Made by a program: the position numbers and the translations under genes. Source: Bdellovibrionales bacterium (GTDB lineage Bacteria > Bdellovibrionota > Bdellovibrionia > Bdellovibrionales > UBA1609). From it: a DNA stretch of 9,848 bases. The stretch is from NCBI GenBank assembly GCA_020435085.1, contig JAGRAB010000295.1:1-9848 (forward strand), read 5' to 3'. Shown in pieces: positions 1-5,959 of this stretch. How positions within the stretch are numbered: the first letter of the stretch is position 1; each line of letters opens with the position of its first letter. Under the pieces are notes generated by a model. It saw nothing but the letters and a program-made list of their open reading frames with translations. It did no database searches and had not been told where the DNA came from.

Positions 1-22
1 TAATTAAATATAGGAGGATTAT

Positions 23-277
23 ATGGCAAACAAAGTCGAAATTTTTAGTGCAGGATGCCCTGCTTGTGAAAGCACGATTGAACTCGTGAATGAAGTCGCT
101 TGTGATAACTGTGAGATAAACATTCTTGATATGAATGATTCATCTGTTTCAAATCGCGCAAAAGAACTTGGAATAGTAAGAGTTCCCGCTGTTGTTGTTA
201 ATGGTAAACTAGCTGATTGCTGCCAAGCTGAAAGCCCAACTAAAGAAGGTCTTAAAGCTGCTGGAATTGGTAGCTAG
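23..277 (+). CDS. Small six-cysteine thioredoxin/glutaredoxin-like protein
   Basis: An 84-residue cytoplasmic protein with no signal peptide. The start is fixed by AGGAGG at 12-17, five bases before the ATG. It reads as a minimal thioredoxin fold: beta-strand KVEIFSA, redox motif C12-P-A-C15, then helix and strand, and a cis-proline-type segment RVPAVVV around residues 53-59. Two further cysteine pairs, C27/C30 and C66/C67, make 6 Cys in 84 residues, which suggests thiol or metal chemistry beyond simple disulfide exchange. Small proteins of this type are remembered next to metal-resistance and mobile genes; that is recollection, not a search. The gene stands alone on the plus strand. Its TAG stop overlaps the stop of the convergent 55-residue gene, and its terminator lies inside that gene. 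The promoter would lie left of the window. The fold is fairly sure; the substrate is unknown. Confidence 0.8.
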   Translation: MANKVEIFSAGCPACESTIELVNEVACDNCEINILDMNDSSVSNRAKELGIVRVPAVVVNGKLADCCQAESPTKEGLKAAGIGS

Positions 278-441
278 TTCTTTTTCGTTAATTTTTCTGT
301 AAAGCTTTCTAAAGACGGAAGCCCTTTTTGAACTTTCAAGAGGGCTTCTTTTTTTATGGCCTTGCTTGAAAAATTCAATACAGTTGTTCCTGAAATTACT
401 GTAAATAATATTGCAAGAAATATTTCAATTATTGCACGCAT
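274..441 (-). CDS. Small single-pass membrane protein, 55 aa, unknown function
   Basis: The protein begins MRAIIEIF, is hydrophobic over about residues 3-24, and continues as a basic amphipathic tail rich in Lys, Leu and Glu. It should be an inner-membrane peptide with one segment. The start at 441 is chosen because GAGGAGG sits just upstream; an ATG five codons earlier lies inside that Shine-Dalgarno sequence and is rejected. The preceding gene's TAG is separated from this ATG by a single base, and the ribosome-binding site lies within the last codons of that gene. The two are therefore almost certainly co-transcribed and translationally coupled. The 3' half doubles as the terminator stem of the convergent gene, and the stop codon overlaps that gene's stop. 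I do not recognise the family. It could be a pilin-like or conjugation-associated peptide, but nothing shows this directly. Confidence 0.7.
   Translation of the reverse strand: MRAIIEIFLAILFTVISGTTVLNFSSKAIKKEALLKVQKGLPSLESFTEKLTKKN
318..355 (+). terminator. Rho-independent terminator of the thioredoxin-like gene
   Basis: A perfect 8-bp stem GAAGCCCT (318-325) / AGGGCTTC (341-348) is followed directly by seven T (349-355). The loop contains a second potential pairing, TTGAA/TTCAA. It lies about 40 bp after the stop of the plus-strand gene and wholly within the coding sequence of the convergent minus-strand 55-residue gene. Confidence 0.85.
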
Positions 442-442
442 G

Positions 443-910
443 CTATACCTCCTCATTTAGGTTGCGATTAACGATGTCCTTTACAGTTGATTTGTTCCAA
501 TTTCCTCCACGCTTTGTGGGGATTTTTTTCTTATTAAGTTGAGTTGCTATGGCCGCAAAAGATAAGCCTTTGTTGCGCAGAGACAACATTTGCTTGATAA
601 TCTTCTGCTCACCTTGGTGGGTAACACGTTTTTCACCCTCAATTTTCTCTCCATATTTGGGAAGAGGGCCTTTTCTTGAATCCTTAGAAATCTCTAAGTC
701 CCTAAGAGCATCACTTATGCTTGTCCTTGACCATCCTGAAAATTTAGAAATTTGGTAGCTAGATAAGTCCATTTCCAAATAGAGCTTCCTCAAAAGTTCT
801 TCATTGTGAATTGGCTGTGAAAAGTAGTGAAATACTAGTATAGTTAGGTATGGGGTGCTATTCACCTCCACCAGATTGCGGTGCGCGTGGCATAACGCTT
901 CGTCCACCAC
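443..910 (-). CDS. Recombinase-type helix-turn-helix protein, orphan
   Basis: Up to 155 residues. Two regions are readable. The first is a helix-turn-helix at about residues 50-72 (YQISKFSGWSRTSISDALRDL). The second is a C-terminal segment at about 112-149 (GLSFAAIATQLN, then KKIPTKRGGNWNKSTVKDIV) matching the DNA-binding 'Recombinase' module found after the catalytic domain of large serine recombinases. There is no serine-recombinase catalytic domain, so it is a DNA-binding protein rather than a self-sufficient recombinase. The start is uncertain: GTG at 910 or 907 has no clear ribosome-binding site, while GTG at 865 overlaps the TGA of the VirB9-like fragment and could be coupled to it. The stretch RNLVEVNSTPYLT resembles family N-termini I remember, which favours the longer form. 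It is the first gene of a pair with the downstream membrane peptide and starts at the point where the VirB9-like gene breaks. Confidence 0.7.
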   Translation of the reverse strand: MVDEALCHAHRNLVEVNSTPYLTILVFHYFSQPIHNEELLRKLYLEMDLSSYQISKFSGWSRTSISDALRDLEISKDSRKGPLPKYGEKIEGEKRVTHQGEQKIIKQMLSLRNKGLSFAAIATQLNKKKIPTKRGGNWNKSTVKDIVNRNLNEEV

Positions 911-1047
911 ACAATCGTTGCAATACCGAGAGCTGTTCTAACAGTGATTATTTGGTCTTTTTTGGCTGAAATGTGGCGTACTCCTGCCTGGCTTTCAGCA
1001 GTTACTAGAAAGCAAAGGCAAAGAGAGGCAACTGCGAAATATCGCAT
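862..1047 (-). pseudogene. VirB9/TrbG-like secreted protein, N-terminal fragment
   Basis: ATG at 1047 is preceded by AAAGGAG at good spacing. Residues 1-21 are a classic signal peptide with probable cleavage after SQA. The following segment, KKDQIITVRTALGIATIV, resembles the N-terminal beta-strands of VirB9/TrbG-type periplasmic components of conjugative secretion channels. After residue 46 (position about 910) the sequence becomes GC-richer and reads WWTKRYATRTAIWWR then stop, which does not look like any VirB9 continuation. The normal protein is a few hundred residues long, so this is a broken 5' end, apparently cut by insertion of the recombinase-like gene pair. The family call is from memory of related predatory-bacteria proteins and is moderate. 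Alternatively, it is a short exported peptide that has only the leader in common. Confidence 0.55.
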
Positions 1048-1096
1048 ATTAGCTCCTTTATTTAGTTTGTTTAAATTAAAAAGATTTGCTGTCTCT

Positions 1097-1133
1097 CCGG
1101 ATTACCGCGGTTTAAATAGCAGTAATCTAGCGG
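1097..1133. repeat. Imperfect inverted repeat upstream of the VirB9-like fragment
   Basis: GATTACCGC (1100-1108) pairs with GCAGTAATC (1119-1127) in 8 of 9 positions around a 10-base loop containing TTTAAA. Outer CCG (1097-1099) and CGG (1131-1133) could extend the stem across a 3-base bulge. It lies 50-90 bp before the start codon at 1047 and after the stop of the metallopeptidase gene. No T-run follows directly on either strand, so it is not a standard terminator; an operator or leader hairpin is possible. The rest of 1048-1159 shows nothing else. Confidence 0.35.
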
Positions 1134-1159
1134 GGTTGCTCAGCTTTAAAAATTGATGG

Positions 1160-2965
1160 TTATTTACAGATATTTTGAATTGAACCAAATTCCATTGAAA
1201 TATCTTTGCTCAAATTGCCAACAACTGTGATGACATCTGAACTTTTCGATGTCTGTAAGTTTTGGATCAAAAGAGGATTTTTATCTATAATCCTGGCCAT
1301 TTTATCAGAAAATCCCTCAAAATAGTCTAGAGGATACGTAAATCTATGTTTAGACTCAGAATTACAAAATTTTTCTCGCCATGAATTTAAACCGGAATAA
1401 ATTTGTTCAAATCTTACACATAAGTAGTCCTCATTGCTTACGTCCCGCAAAGAATTGAGGAAGTCAATATAAGAATCTAAATAGAAATCATGATCTTTAG
1501 GTAATGAGGAAATTCCAAGATGAGGATCATATTCCTGGTTAAAAGTATTTTTGAAAAAATCCTGCTCATTTAATGATTTGCCCGTCAGTTGAATCAATAA
1601 ATCATTTCCGTGCCTAAGGTTTCCAAAATAAGAATTATCTAACGACGTTTGAAGACACAAATTTCCAGCTCTAGATAATCTGCCAACAAATGACGAAAAA
1701 TCTCTTTCACGCTGCTTGGCCATTAACATTTTTTCTATGGCGTCCGCGCCAATGTATAAGAAATTTATAGATAAAAAATGCTCTAACTGTTTTCTTTTTT
1801 CACCGGAGTAAGTGTTTAATAGTTTTTTTAAGGAGTCTTCGAAACTTGAGAACTTATAGCCTTGATTGTCCTGCAAAGAACTCCACATATCTGAAAATGG
1901 TACAATGCCATCGTTTAGCATCTTTGACATAGACTCAGTGATGAGAACTTCATTTTCATAGGAGTAGCAATTAGGTGAGTTCCAAGAGGGAGAGATGGAT
2001 TTGTCTAACTGATCTGAAAAATTAGATTCAAGGTTTGAAAACACATTTTTATCTGCCCAAGATAGATTTGAAAGAGATAGGTTAGTTCCATAGTCTGACA
2101 AAACCGAGTACGAAAAATAAGATGCAAATCCCTCGCTAAGTGCCAAATTCGTAGTGTAACATTGCTCTCCACTATGAGGGCCACCTAAATTATCTATAGA
2201 TAAAAAATCATACATTAAAACATGCCCTAGCTCATGAATAGTGGTGAAAGCAACTCTTGATTCGTTTGCTAAATCAAGTTGAATGAAGTGGTGATCATTT
2301 GAAGAAGAGCCTCTTCTTGCGTAAGATTGATTCTGTCCTTCCCTTGAAAAATAAATTTCGGTTCTCTGCGATGTATTTCCCAGTTGGTTCGGAGTCACTC
2401 TAGATAGATAGTCTTGAGCAGTATTGACAGCCCATACTGAAGTTAACAATTTTCTAAACATCAGGGTGCTCTCATCAGAGAAGAATTGGCTTTTTACTGT
2501 CGGTTTTATAGTTTCACAGGTTTTATCAGATAAAACATCCTGAAGCATTGACCGTTTTATTTCAATGTTCAAAGGAGAGATGTCTGTATAGGGCAATGAA
2601 TTATGTCCTATCTTTCTTAGGTAGGGTTGAAAATAATCTGTTTTGTTGAAAGGAGCAGGGACTGTTATCAAAAAATGTGTCCCTGGAAATTTTCCTCCAT
2701 TCTGCTCAAACCTTGAAATAAGTTTATTTCGATTGAACTGCAGTATACCATTTGTGTTTGTTCTTGCGATTTCCCTTAAACCAAAACCAGTGTTTTCATC
2801 ATACCAAAAAATTTCAAATTCTAGATTTGAAGCAGGCGTTACGTGATTGCCCAAATGATAATAAGGCTGAATTATAATTGAATCACAGTTTTCTGAATTG
2901 CCATTGGTTGCCGCTGCTAAATGCGGTGTTAGATAACTGAATACAATTAACAATATATACTTCAT
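1160..2965 (-). CDS. Exported HELGH zinc metallopeptidase (gluzincin-like), ~601 aa
   Basis: The start is taken at ATG 2965 (MKYILLIVFSYLTPHLAAA), which gives a clean signal peptide; a TTG seven codons earlier would spoil it. Counted from 2965, H244-E-L-G-H248 is a zinc-binding HExxH helix, and E278 in LALSEGFASYFSY, about 30 residues later, is the expected third ligand of the gluzincin/peptidase-MA type. Before the motif (about 20-180) is a beta-rich N-terminal region; after it come about 300 residues of helical, cysteine-containing sequence with no motif I recognise. It should act in the periplasm or outside the cell as a protease. The gene follows the 8-cysteine exported protein by 46 bp on the same strand, suggesting an operon. 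The ribosome-binding site is weak (GGAAAG). The catalytic assignment is firm, but the family and substrate are unknown. Confidence 0.8.
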   Translation of the reverse strand: MKYILLIVFSYLTPHLAAATNGNSENCDSIIIQPYYHLGNHVTPASNLEFEIFWYDENTGFGLREIARTNTNGILQFNRNKLISRFEQNGGKFPGTHFLITVPAPFNKTDYFQPYLRKIGHNSLPYTDISPLNIEIKRSMLQDVLSDKTCETIKPTVKSQFFSDESTLMFRKLLTSVWAVNTAQDYLSRVTPNQLGNTSQRTEIYFSREGQNQSYARRGSSSNDHHFIQLDLANESRVAFTTIHELGHVLMYDFLSIDNLGGPHSGEQCYTTNLALSEGFASYFSYSVLSDYGTNLSLSNLSWADKNVFSNLESNFSDQLDKSISPSWNSPNCYSYENEVLITESMSKMLNDGIVPFSDMWSSLQDNQGYKFSSFEDSLKKLLNTYSGEKRKQLEHFLSINFLYIGADAIEKMLMAKQRERDFSSFVGRLSRAGNLCLQTSLDNSYFGNLRHGNDLLIQLTGKSLNEQDFFKNTFNQEYDPHLGISSLPKDHDFYLDSYIDFLNSLRDVSNEDYLCVRFEQIYSGLNSWREKFCNSESKHRFTYPLDYFEGFSDKMARIIDKNPLLIQNLQTSKSSDVITVVGNLSKDISMEFGSIQNICK

Positions 2966-3011
2966 AGTCTTTCCGTTGCACTCCAAAAGGGGGAAACAAT
3001 GCTCCTAAAAA

Positions 3012-3698
3012 TTAATCTACCAACTTGTAGTAAGTTTGATCTTGCACTCCGTAGATCAGTGCGTTGCACCAGTACTTCACAAGTGTCTGATGTACCCTGC
3101 CATCACCATCTTTATCTTTCATATGTCCATCAATCAGACAGACTGACTCTATAGCAGTGACTTCGGCACTCTCGTCGATTAATAGTCTTTTTATTCGATC
3201 ACACTTTGACGGACCATCAAACAAGGGTGGTGGACAATCTGTTGAGAAAGAACAAGATTTAACAAAAGTTTTTTGATCAATTTCACATTTAATACTGACG
3301 TCTGCAGATCCTATGTTCCCAGGTATTCTTAGAATCTCAACCCTAGAAACTTCAAAAGGTCTGATATTGGTATTTGGGTATAGTTCTGAAATAAAGCGTT
3401 CGGTGCGATTTAATTCTTTATCAGAAAGCCTTTCCTCTATACATAAATCAAAAGAAACTGTGATGTTTTGTCGAGATTTACTCTCGACATAAGAAAATTT
3501 CTTTCGTCCATTTTCATCTACGCAGTAGTCGTAAACAAATTCTGGATAATACCAGAACAAATCATCTGGGTACTCATAGTCTCTCAGGATAGTTGTCGCG
3601 GATGAGATGTCGTTGATGAAATCATTAAACACTGGTTTCGCAAGCAACTGGGTAGTTTGAAGTGTCATTAAGAACGCTAAAAATATGGTTTTCGTCAT
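3012..3698 (-). CDS. Exported eight-cysteine protein with DxDxDG loop, unknown function
   Basis: 228 residues. Residues 1-20 form a signal peptide ending LLA before KPVF. The mature part has eight cysteines (C59, C86, C138, C149, C155, C166, C187, C211), an even number consistent with four disulfides in the periplasm or outside the cell. Residues 195-200 read D-K-D-G-D-G, the calcium-binding loop pattern of EF-hand and thrombospondin/dockerin-type repeats, here present once. There is no recognised enzyme motif. It is the first gene of a pair with the exported metallopeptidase, so it may be a partner, substrate or inhibitor; that is inference. No good Shine-Dalgarno precedes the ATG. A TATATT about 8 bases upstream could even make the transcript near-leaderless, though no matching -35 is visible. 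Confidence 0.7.
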   Translation of the reverse strand: MTKTIFLAFLMTLQTTQLLAKPVFNDFINDISSATTILRDYEYPDDLFWYYPEFVYDYCVDENGRKKFSYVESKSRQNITVSFDLCIEERLSDKELNRTERFISELYPNTNIRPFEVSRVEILRIPGNIGSADVSIKCEIDQKTFVKSCSFSTDCPPPLFDGPSKCDRIKRLLIDESAEVTAIESVCLIDGHMKDKDGDGRVHQTLVKYWCNALIYGVQDQTYYKLVD

Positions 3699-3820
3699 AT
3701 CTAAAATATAAGCAAATCAGATACCTAATTTTTTGGCTTCAAATGGTCGTATTTTGCAGAAAGTGGGTTTAAGTGTCTAAAATCAATAGGATTTGGCCAA
3801 AAATGTCACTTCATGCTGCC

Positions 3821-3844
3821 TGAATTTACGCTTGAATTTACGCT
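3821..3844. repeat. Perfect 12-bp tandem duplication
   Basis: TGAATTTACGCT occurs twice back to back (3821-3832, 3833-3844). The right copy contains the TAA stop of the XRE-type gene on the minus strand and the left copy supplies a second TAA-containing unit just after it. It lies in the 139-bp gap 3699-3837, which otherwise shows no gene or clear promoter. Confidence 0.8.
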
Positions 3845-4284
3845 GTTTTCCAGTCCTTAAAGTTTGGTGAGGAAATTTTAAACGAATTCCCATCCAAAGC
3901 CAGTGTCTTTAGAAAATTAAAGGTTTGAAACTTTGGGGTTTTCCTTCCGCTTTTGATTTCGGATAAATACTCAGGGCTGACCCCTATGTGCTCAGCGATT
4001 TCCTTCTGCTCACATTTTTCTCTTTGAATAATCATTTTAATGAAAAGATTAATCTGAGAGTTAATTGATTTTATCACGAGTTGATCAATTATTTTTCCTT
4101 GCGAAGCGGAAAACACAACCTCATTACAATCTTTGCAAGTAATAAGACTGTTTTCTTCAGTAATCAAAACAGAAGGGTAGTCTTTCCAGGGCAAAGAAAG
4201 TGTATTTTCTTTAGAAGAAATTAAATTGGTAGAACCACAATTCCTGGTCGGGGAGACAGGATTTGAACCCCCGACCGTCACCAC
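3838..4284 (-). CDS. XRE-type HTH / zinc-ribbon regulator with replaced N-terminus
   Basis: The open frame codes 148 residues. An XRE-like helix-turn-helix lies at about 91-122 (CEQKEIAEHIGVSPEYLSEIKSGRKTP). Upstream, C16-GSTN and C50-K-D-C53 look like the two halves of a zinc ribbon, normally C-x-x-C-G-S-x-N ... C-x-x-C. The cysteine expected at residue 13 is missing, and residues 1-14 (including GSNPVSPT) are simply the translation of the 3' half of a tRNA on the same strand, down to its CCA. The first few codons of the original gene have therefore been lost and replaced. Translation could start at the GTG in the tRNA anticodon arm, at internal GTG/TTG codons, or at ATG (residue 84), which keeps the HTH. 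It may be a transcriptional regulator, possibly inactive. It ends in a 12-bp tandem duplication. Confidence 0.6.
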   Translation of the reverse strand: MVTVGGSNPVSPTRNCGSTNLISSKENTLSLPWKDYPSVLITEENSLITCKDCNEVVFSASQGKIIDQLVIKSINSQINLFIKMIIQREKCEQKEIAEHIGVSPEYLSEIKSGRKTPKFQTFNFLKTLALDGNSFKISSPNFKDWKTA

Positions 4285-4301
4285 CCCAAGCTAGTGCGCT
4301 A
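4245..4301 (-). pseudogene. Truncated, degenerate tRNA-Pro(GGG) 3' fragment
   Basis: Read on the minus strand, the 3' part of a proline tRNA is clear: GCGCA of the D-stem, anticodon arm with loop TTGGGGT (anticodon GGG, 4285-4287), a 5-base variable region, a T-arm with TTCAAAT loop, acceptor strand CTCCCCG, discriminator A and encoded CCA (4245-4247). The acceptor 5' strand (expected CGGGGAG) and a normal D-loop are absent upstream. The remaining stems have decayed: anticodon stem CTAGC/GGTGA has two mismatches and T-stem GGGGG/CCTGT has one mismatch plus wobbles. It is not a functional tRNA. The pattern is what an attachment-site copy left by a tRNA-integrating element would give. Confidence 0.7.
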
Positions 4302-4370
4302 TTTTACTCAAATAATTGCGCTCCAAAATTCACTGTAATTCTAACCACTTAACTGCCTTGCAATTACCGG

Positions 4371-4420
4371 TAAAGTCGACCTTTCATTTGACGAAATTCG
4401 TCTTTAACTATTGCTTTTCT
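4371..4420 (+). repeat. Left direct repeat of the transposase unit
   Basis: TAAAGTCGACCTTTC (4371-4385), 24 bases, then ATTGCTTTTCT (4410-4420). The right copy has the same two blocks 13 bases apart, i.e. 11 bases closer. The first block is itself a near-palindrome centred on GTCGAC. It forms the leader just before the transposase ribosome-binding site. Confidence 0.8.
4390..4402. promoter_or_regulatory. Palindrome in the transposase leader
   Basis: GACGAAATTCGTC is a perfect inverted repeat (GACGAA/TTCGTC around a central A), 31 bp before the transposase ATG and present only in the left repeat, where it accounts for the extra 11 bases. It could be an operator or a small mRNA hairpin limiting transposase expression. 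Confidence 0.4.
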
Positions 4421-4433
4421 GGCAGGAGGCGCA

Positions 4434-5723
4434 ATGTCGAAATCTCGAAGATATAAAAAATATGATCCTGCAATTAAGGCGGCTATAGCCATGACTGGTC
4501 GAATTGACCTTTTTCCCCATCTAGAAATTCCCCGTATGACCGCAAAGCACTGGGTTCAGCATGGAGGCGACGCTATTGATGACCCAATTACAGAGTCCAT
4601 GATCGAAGCTCTAAATGATTTACGAATTGAAAGTCTTGAAGTTCAGAAAAGATTGGCGGAAAAAGATGCGATCATCAGATTGCTCATGGAAACCTACCAA
4701 ACTCTTGGCTTTGAAATTCGTTGGAAACACATCGACGAGCCCCAAAAGAAAATAAAAATCTTAGATGCAATTGAAACTGCTATGAAAACGGCGCGAAGGA
4801 ATGCTTGCCTCTCTGCTTTGGGACTGTCACTATCCCGTTACAAACGCTGGCGTAGAGAACGCCGTGGTTGCTCTATCGAAAATGTTAAATCTTGCCCAAG
4901 GGGAAATGCCAACCAATTGACCCCAAAAGAAATCCTAACTATGCGAGAGCTTGTAACCTCAAAGAAGTTTTCTCACTACCCCATTCGATCACTTCACTTT
5001 TATGCAAAAAGAGAAGGACTACTCGTCTGTTCGTACTCCACTTGGCGAAAATATATTGACCACTTCAAATGGAAGCGTCCCAGAAAAAAGCATCGAAAAA
5101 GAAAACGAAAAGTCGGAATCAGGGCTACACAACCGAATGAAATCTGGCACCTTGATGTCTCATATTTTATTTTGCCAAATAAAACGAAACTCTACATTCA
5201 AGCAATTATCGACAATTATTCCAGATACGTTATTGCCTGGCAGGTCATGGATTCCTATGATGGATCAAAAACTGGAGAACTTCTAAAAAAAGCCATAGGG
5301 TTGACGACAAATCCTTCGAATAAAAAATTACGGTTGATAGTTGATGGTGGTGGTGAGAATAGAAGCAAATCCGTCAATAAACTCGAAGAGCGCGGACACT
5401 TTAATAAACAAGTGGCAAGATTTGAAATTTCGTTTTCAAACTCAATGGTAGAAACACTTTTCAGGTCTCTCAAACACAACTATCTTTTTCATCAAGAAAT
5501 CCGATCTCTTACAAGTTTAAAAAAACATGTGGATTTCTGGTTTAAAGAGCACAACGAAAAAATCCCACACACGGCATTTAATGGAGAAACACCGGCGGAG
5601 AAGTTCAAAAATTCATGGACTGAAGAAAAGGAGATCAGAATTCTTGTTCGGCAACAGGAAGCAGTAAAACTTAGAATCAAAGAAAACCAAAAGATTTTTT
5701 GTGAATCTTGCGAAACGGCTTGA
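4434..5723 (+). CDS. DDE (rve-type) transposase, single frame
   Basis: 429 residues, with AGGAGG at 4424-4429 placing the ATG. The N-terminal 1-95 region is a helical DNA-binding part with a coiled-coil-like stretch at about 60-90. Residues 105-230 include a second HTH-like region and a very basic run RPRKKHRKRKRK. The catalytic core carries D241 (IWHLDVSYF), D304 (IVDGGGENR) and E340 (SNSMVETLFRSLKHN) with exactly 35 residues between D304 and E340, the DD(35)E spacing of retroviral-integrase/IS3-IS481-type enzymes. The C-terminus ends with C423-E-S-C426. The gene is intact, without the frameshift typical of IS3, so it could be active. It is flanked by direct repeats rather than the inverted repeats expected of IS3/IS481. 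This is the only gene here ending in TGA. The exact IS family is not assigned. Confidence 0.88.
   Translation: MSKSRRYKKYDPAIKAAIAMTGRIDLFPHLEIPRMTAKHWVQHGGDAIDDPITESMIEALNDLRIESLEVQKRLAEKDAIIRLLMETYQTLGFEIRWKHIDEPQKKIKILDAIETAMKTARRNACLSALGLSLSRYKRWRRERRGCSIENVKSCPRGNANQLTPKEILTMRELVTSKKFSHYPIRSLHFYAKREGLLVCSYSTWRKYIDHFKWKRPRKKHRKRKRKVGIRATQPNEIWHLDVSYFILPNKTKLYIQAIIDNYSRYVIAWQVMDSYDGSKTGELLKKAIGLTTNPSNKKLRLIVDGGGENRSKSVNKLEERGHFNKQVARFEISFSNSMVETLFRSLKHNYLFHQEIRSLTSLKKHVDFWFKEHNEKIPHTAFNGETPAEKFKNSWTEEKEIRILVRQQEAVKLRIKENQKIFCESCETA
4495..4513 (+). repeat. 19-bp repeat, copy 1 (inside the transposase gene)
   Basis: CTGGTCGAATTGACCTTTT is identical to 6829-6847. It contains the near-palindrome GGTCGAATTGACC. 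Here it encodes TGRIDLF near the transposase N-terminus. Confidence 0.85.
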
Positions 5724-5738
5724 TATTTCAGTTTTTGA

Positions 5739-5777
5739 TAAAGTCGACCTTTCTGACAGCCGAACCATTGCTTTTCT
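5739..5777 (+). repeat. Right direct repeat of the transposase unit
   Basis: TAAAGTCGACCTTTC (5739-5753), 13 bases, ATTGCTTTTCT (5767-5777). It starts 15 bp after the transposase stop. The bases just before the second block (AACC versus AACT) also match the left copy, so this looks like the same ancestral sequence with an 11-base difference. Beyond it, 5778-5868 holds only a weak GCAACC/GGTTGC inverted repeat and no gene. Confidence 0.8.
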
Positions 5778-5868
5778 TTAGGCAACCTTTTGTGACTTCA
5801 AGAAATCGATGATAAGGCACAAATTCTCAAGAGTCGGGTTGCTGTCGTCCTTGATTTAGTGCAAATAT

Positions 5869-5897
5869 TTGATATCCCCAAGTTTTATATGTATAGA
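5869..5897 (+). promoter_or_regulatory. Sigma70-type promoter P1 of the toxin-antitoxin operon
   Basis: TTGATA (5869-5874), 17-bp spacer, TATAGA (5892-5897). Good agreement with the consensus, 62 bp upstream of the antitoxin start codon. It overlaps a second promoter. Confidence 0.55.
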
Positions 5898-5922
5898 CAA
5901 ATGCAGTACTTTTTGCTATTAT
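5894..5922 (+). promoter_or_regulatory. Sigma70-type promoter P2 of the toxin-antitoxin operon
   Basis: TAGACA (5894-5899), 17-bp spacer, TATTAT (5917-5922); each hexamer matches the consensus in five of six positions. Transcription would start near 5929, immediately before the CCCTAATAGGG palindrome. Confidence 0.6.
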
Positions 5923-5931
5923 GTGTTTATT

Positions 5932-5942
5932 CCCTAATAGGG
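5932..5942. promoter_or_regulatory. Palindromic operator candidate for the antitoxin
   Basis: CCCTAATAGGG is a perfect inverted repeat around a central A, located at about +3 to +13 of P2 and 17 bp before the antitoxin ATG. Ribbon-helix-helix antitoxins of this class repress their own operons by binding short palindromes over the promoter, so this is the natural candidate. Confidence 0.5.
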
Positions 5943-5959
5943 TTTTAAAAGAGGTTTAT

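Larger units (their letters stand above)
4371..5777 (+). mobile_element. Transposase unit bracketed by direct repeats
   Basis: One DDE transposase gene lies between two copies of the same bipartite sequence, TAAAGTCGACCTTTC followed by ATTGCTTTTCT, in the same orientation (4371-4420 and 5739-5777). I could not find inverted terminal repeats or a target-site duplication, so the outer boundaries are those of the repeats, not proven element ends. It lies right beside the tRNA-Pro remnant. Confidence 0.5.

Noticed and set aside
860..915. Integron attC site in the GC-richer junction (GCATAACGC...)
   Set aside because: The core motifs GTTRRRY/RYYYAAC are not met and no paired inner sites are visible.
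1091..1111. Short rRNA-like motif (minus strand ACCGCGGTAATCCGGAG, like the 16S 530 region)
   Set aside because: Only about 15 bases match, with no flanking rRNA similarity; the bases are explained by the local inverted repeat.
4245..4345. Functional tRNA-Pro gene
   Set aside because: No 5' acceptor strand or normal D-loop can be found upstream, and the anticodon and T stems carry mismatches.
5492..5785. Minus-strand open frame overlapping the transposase end
   Set aside because: It lies antisense to a well-supported catalytic domain, has no ribosome-binding site and shows no family features.
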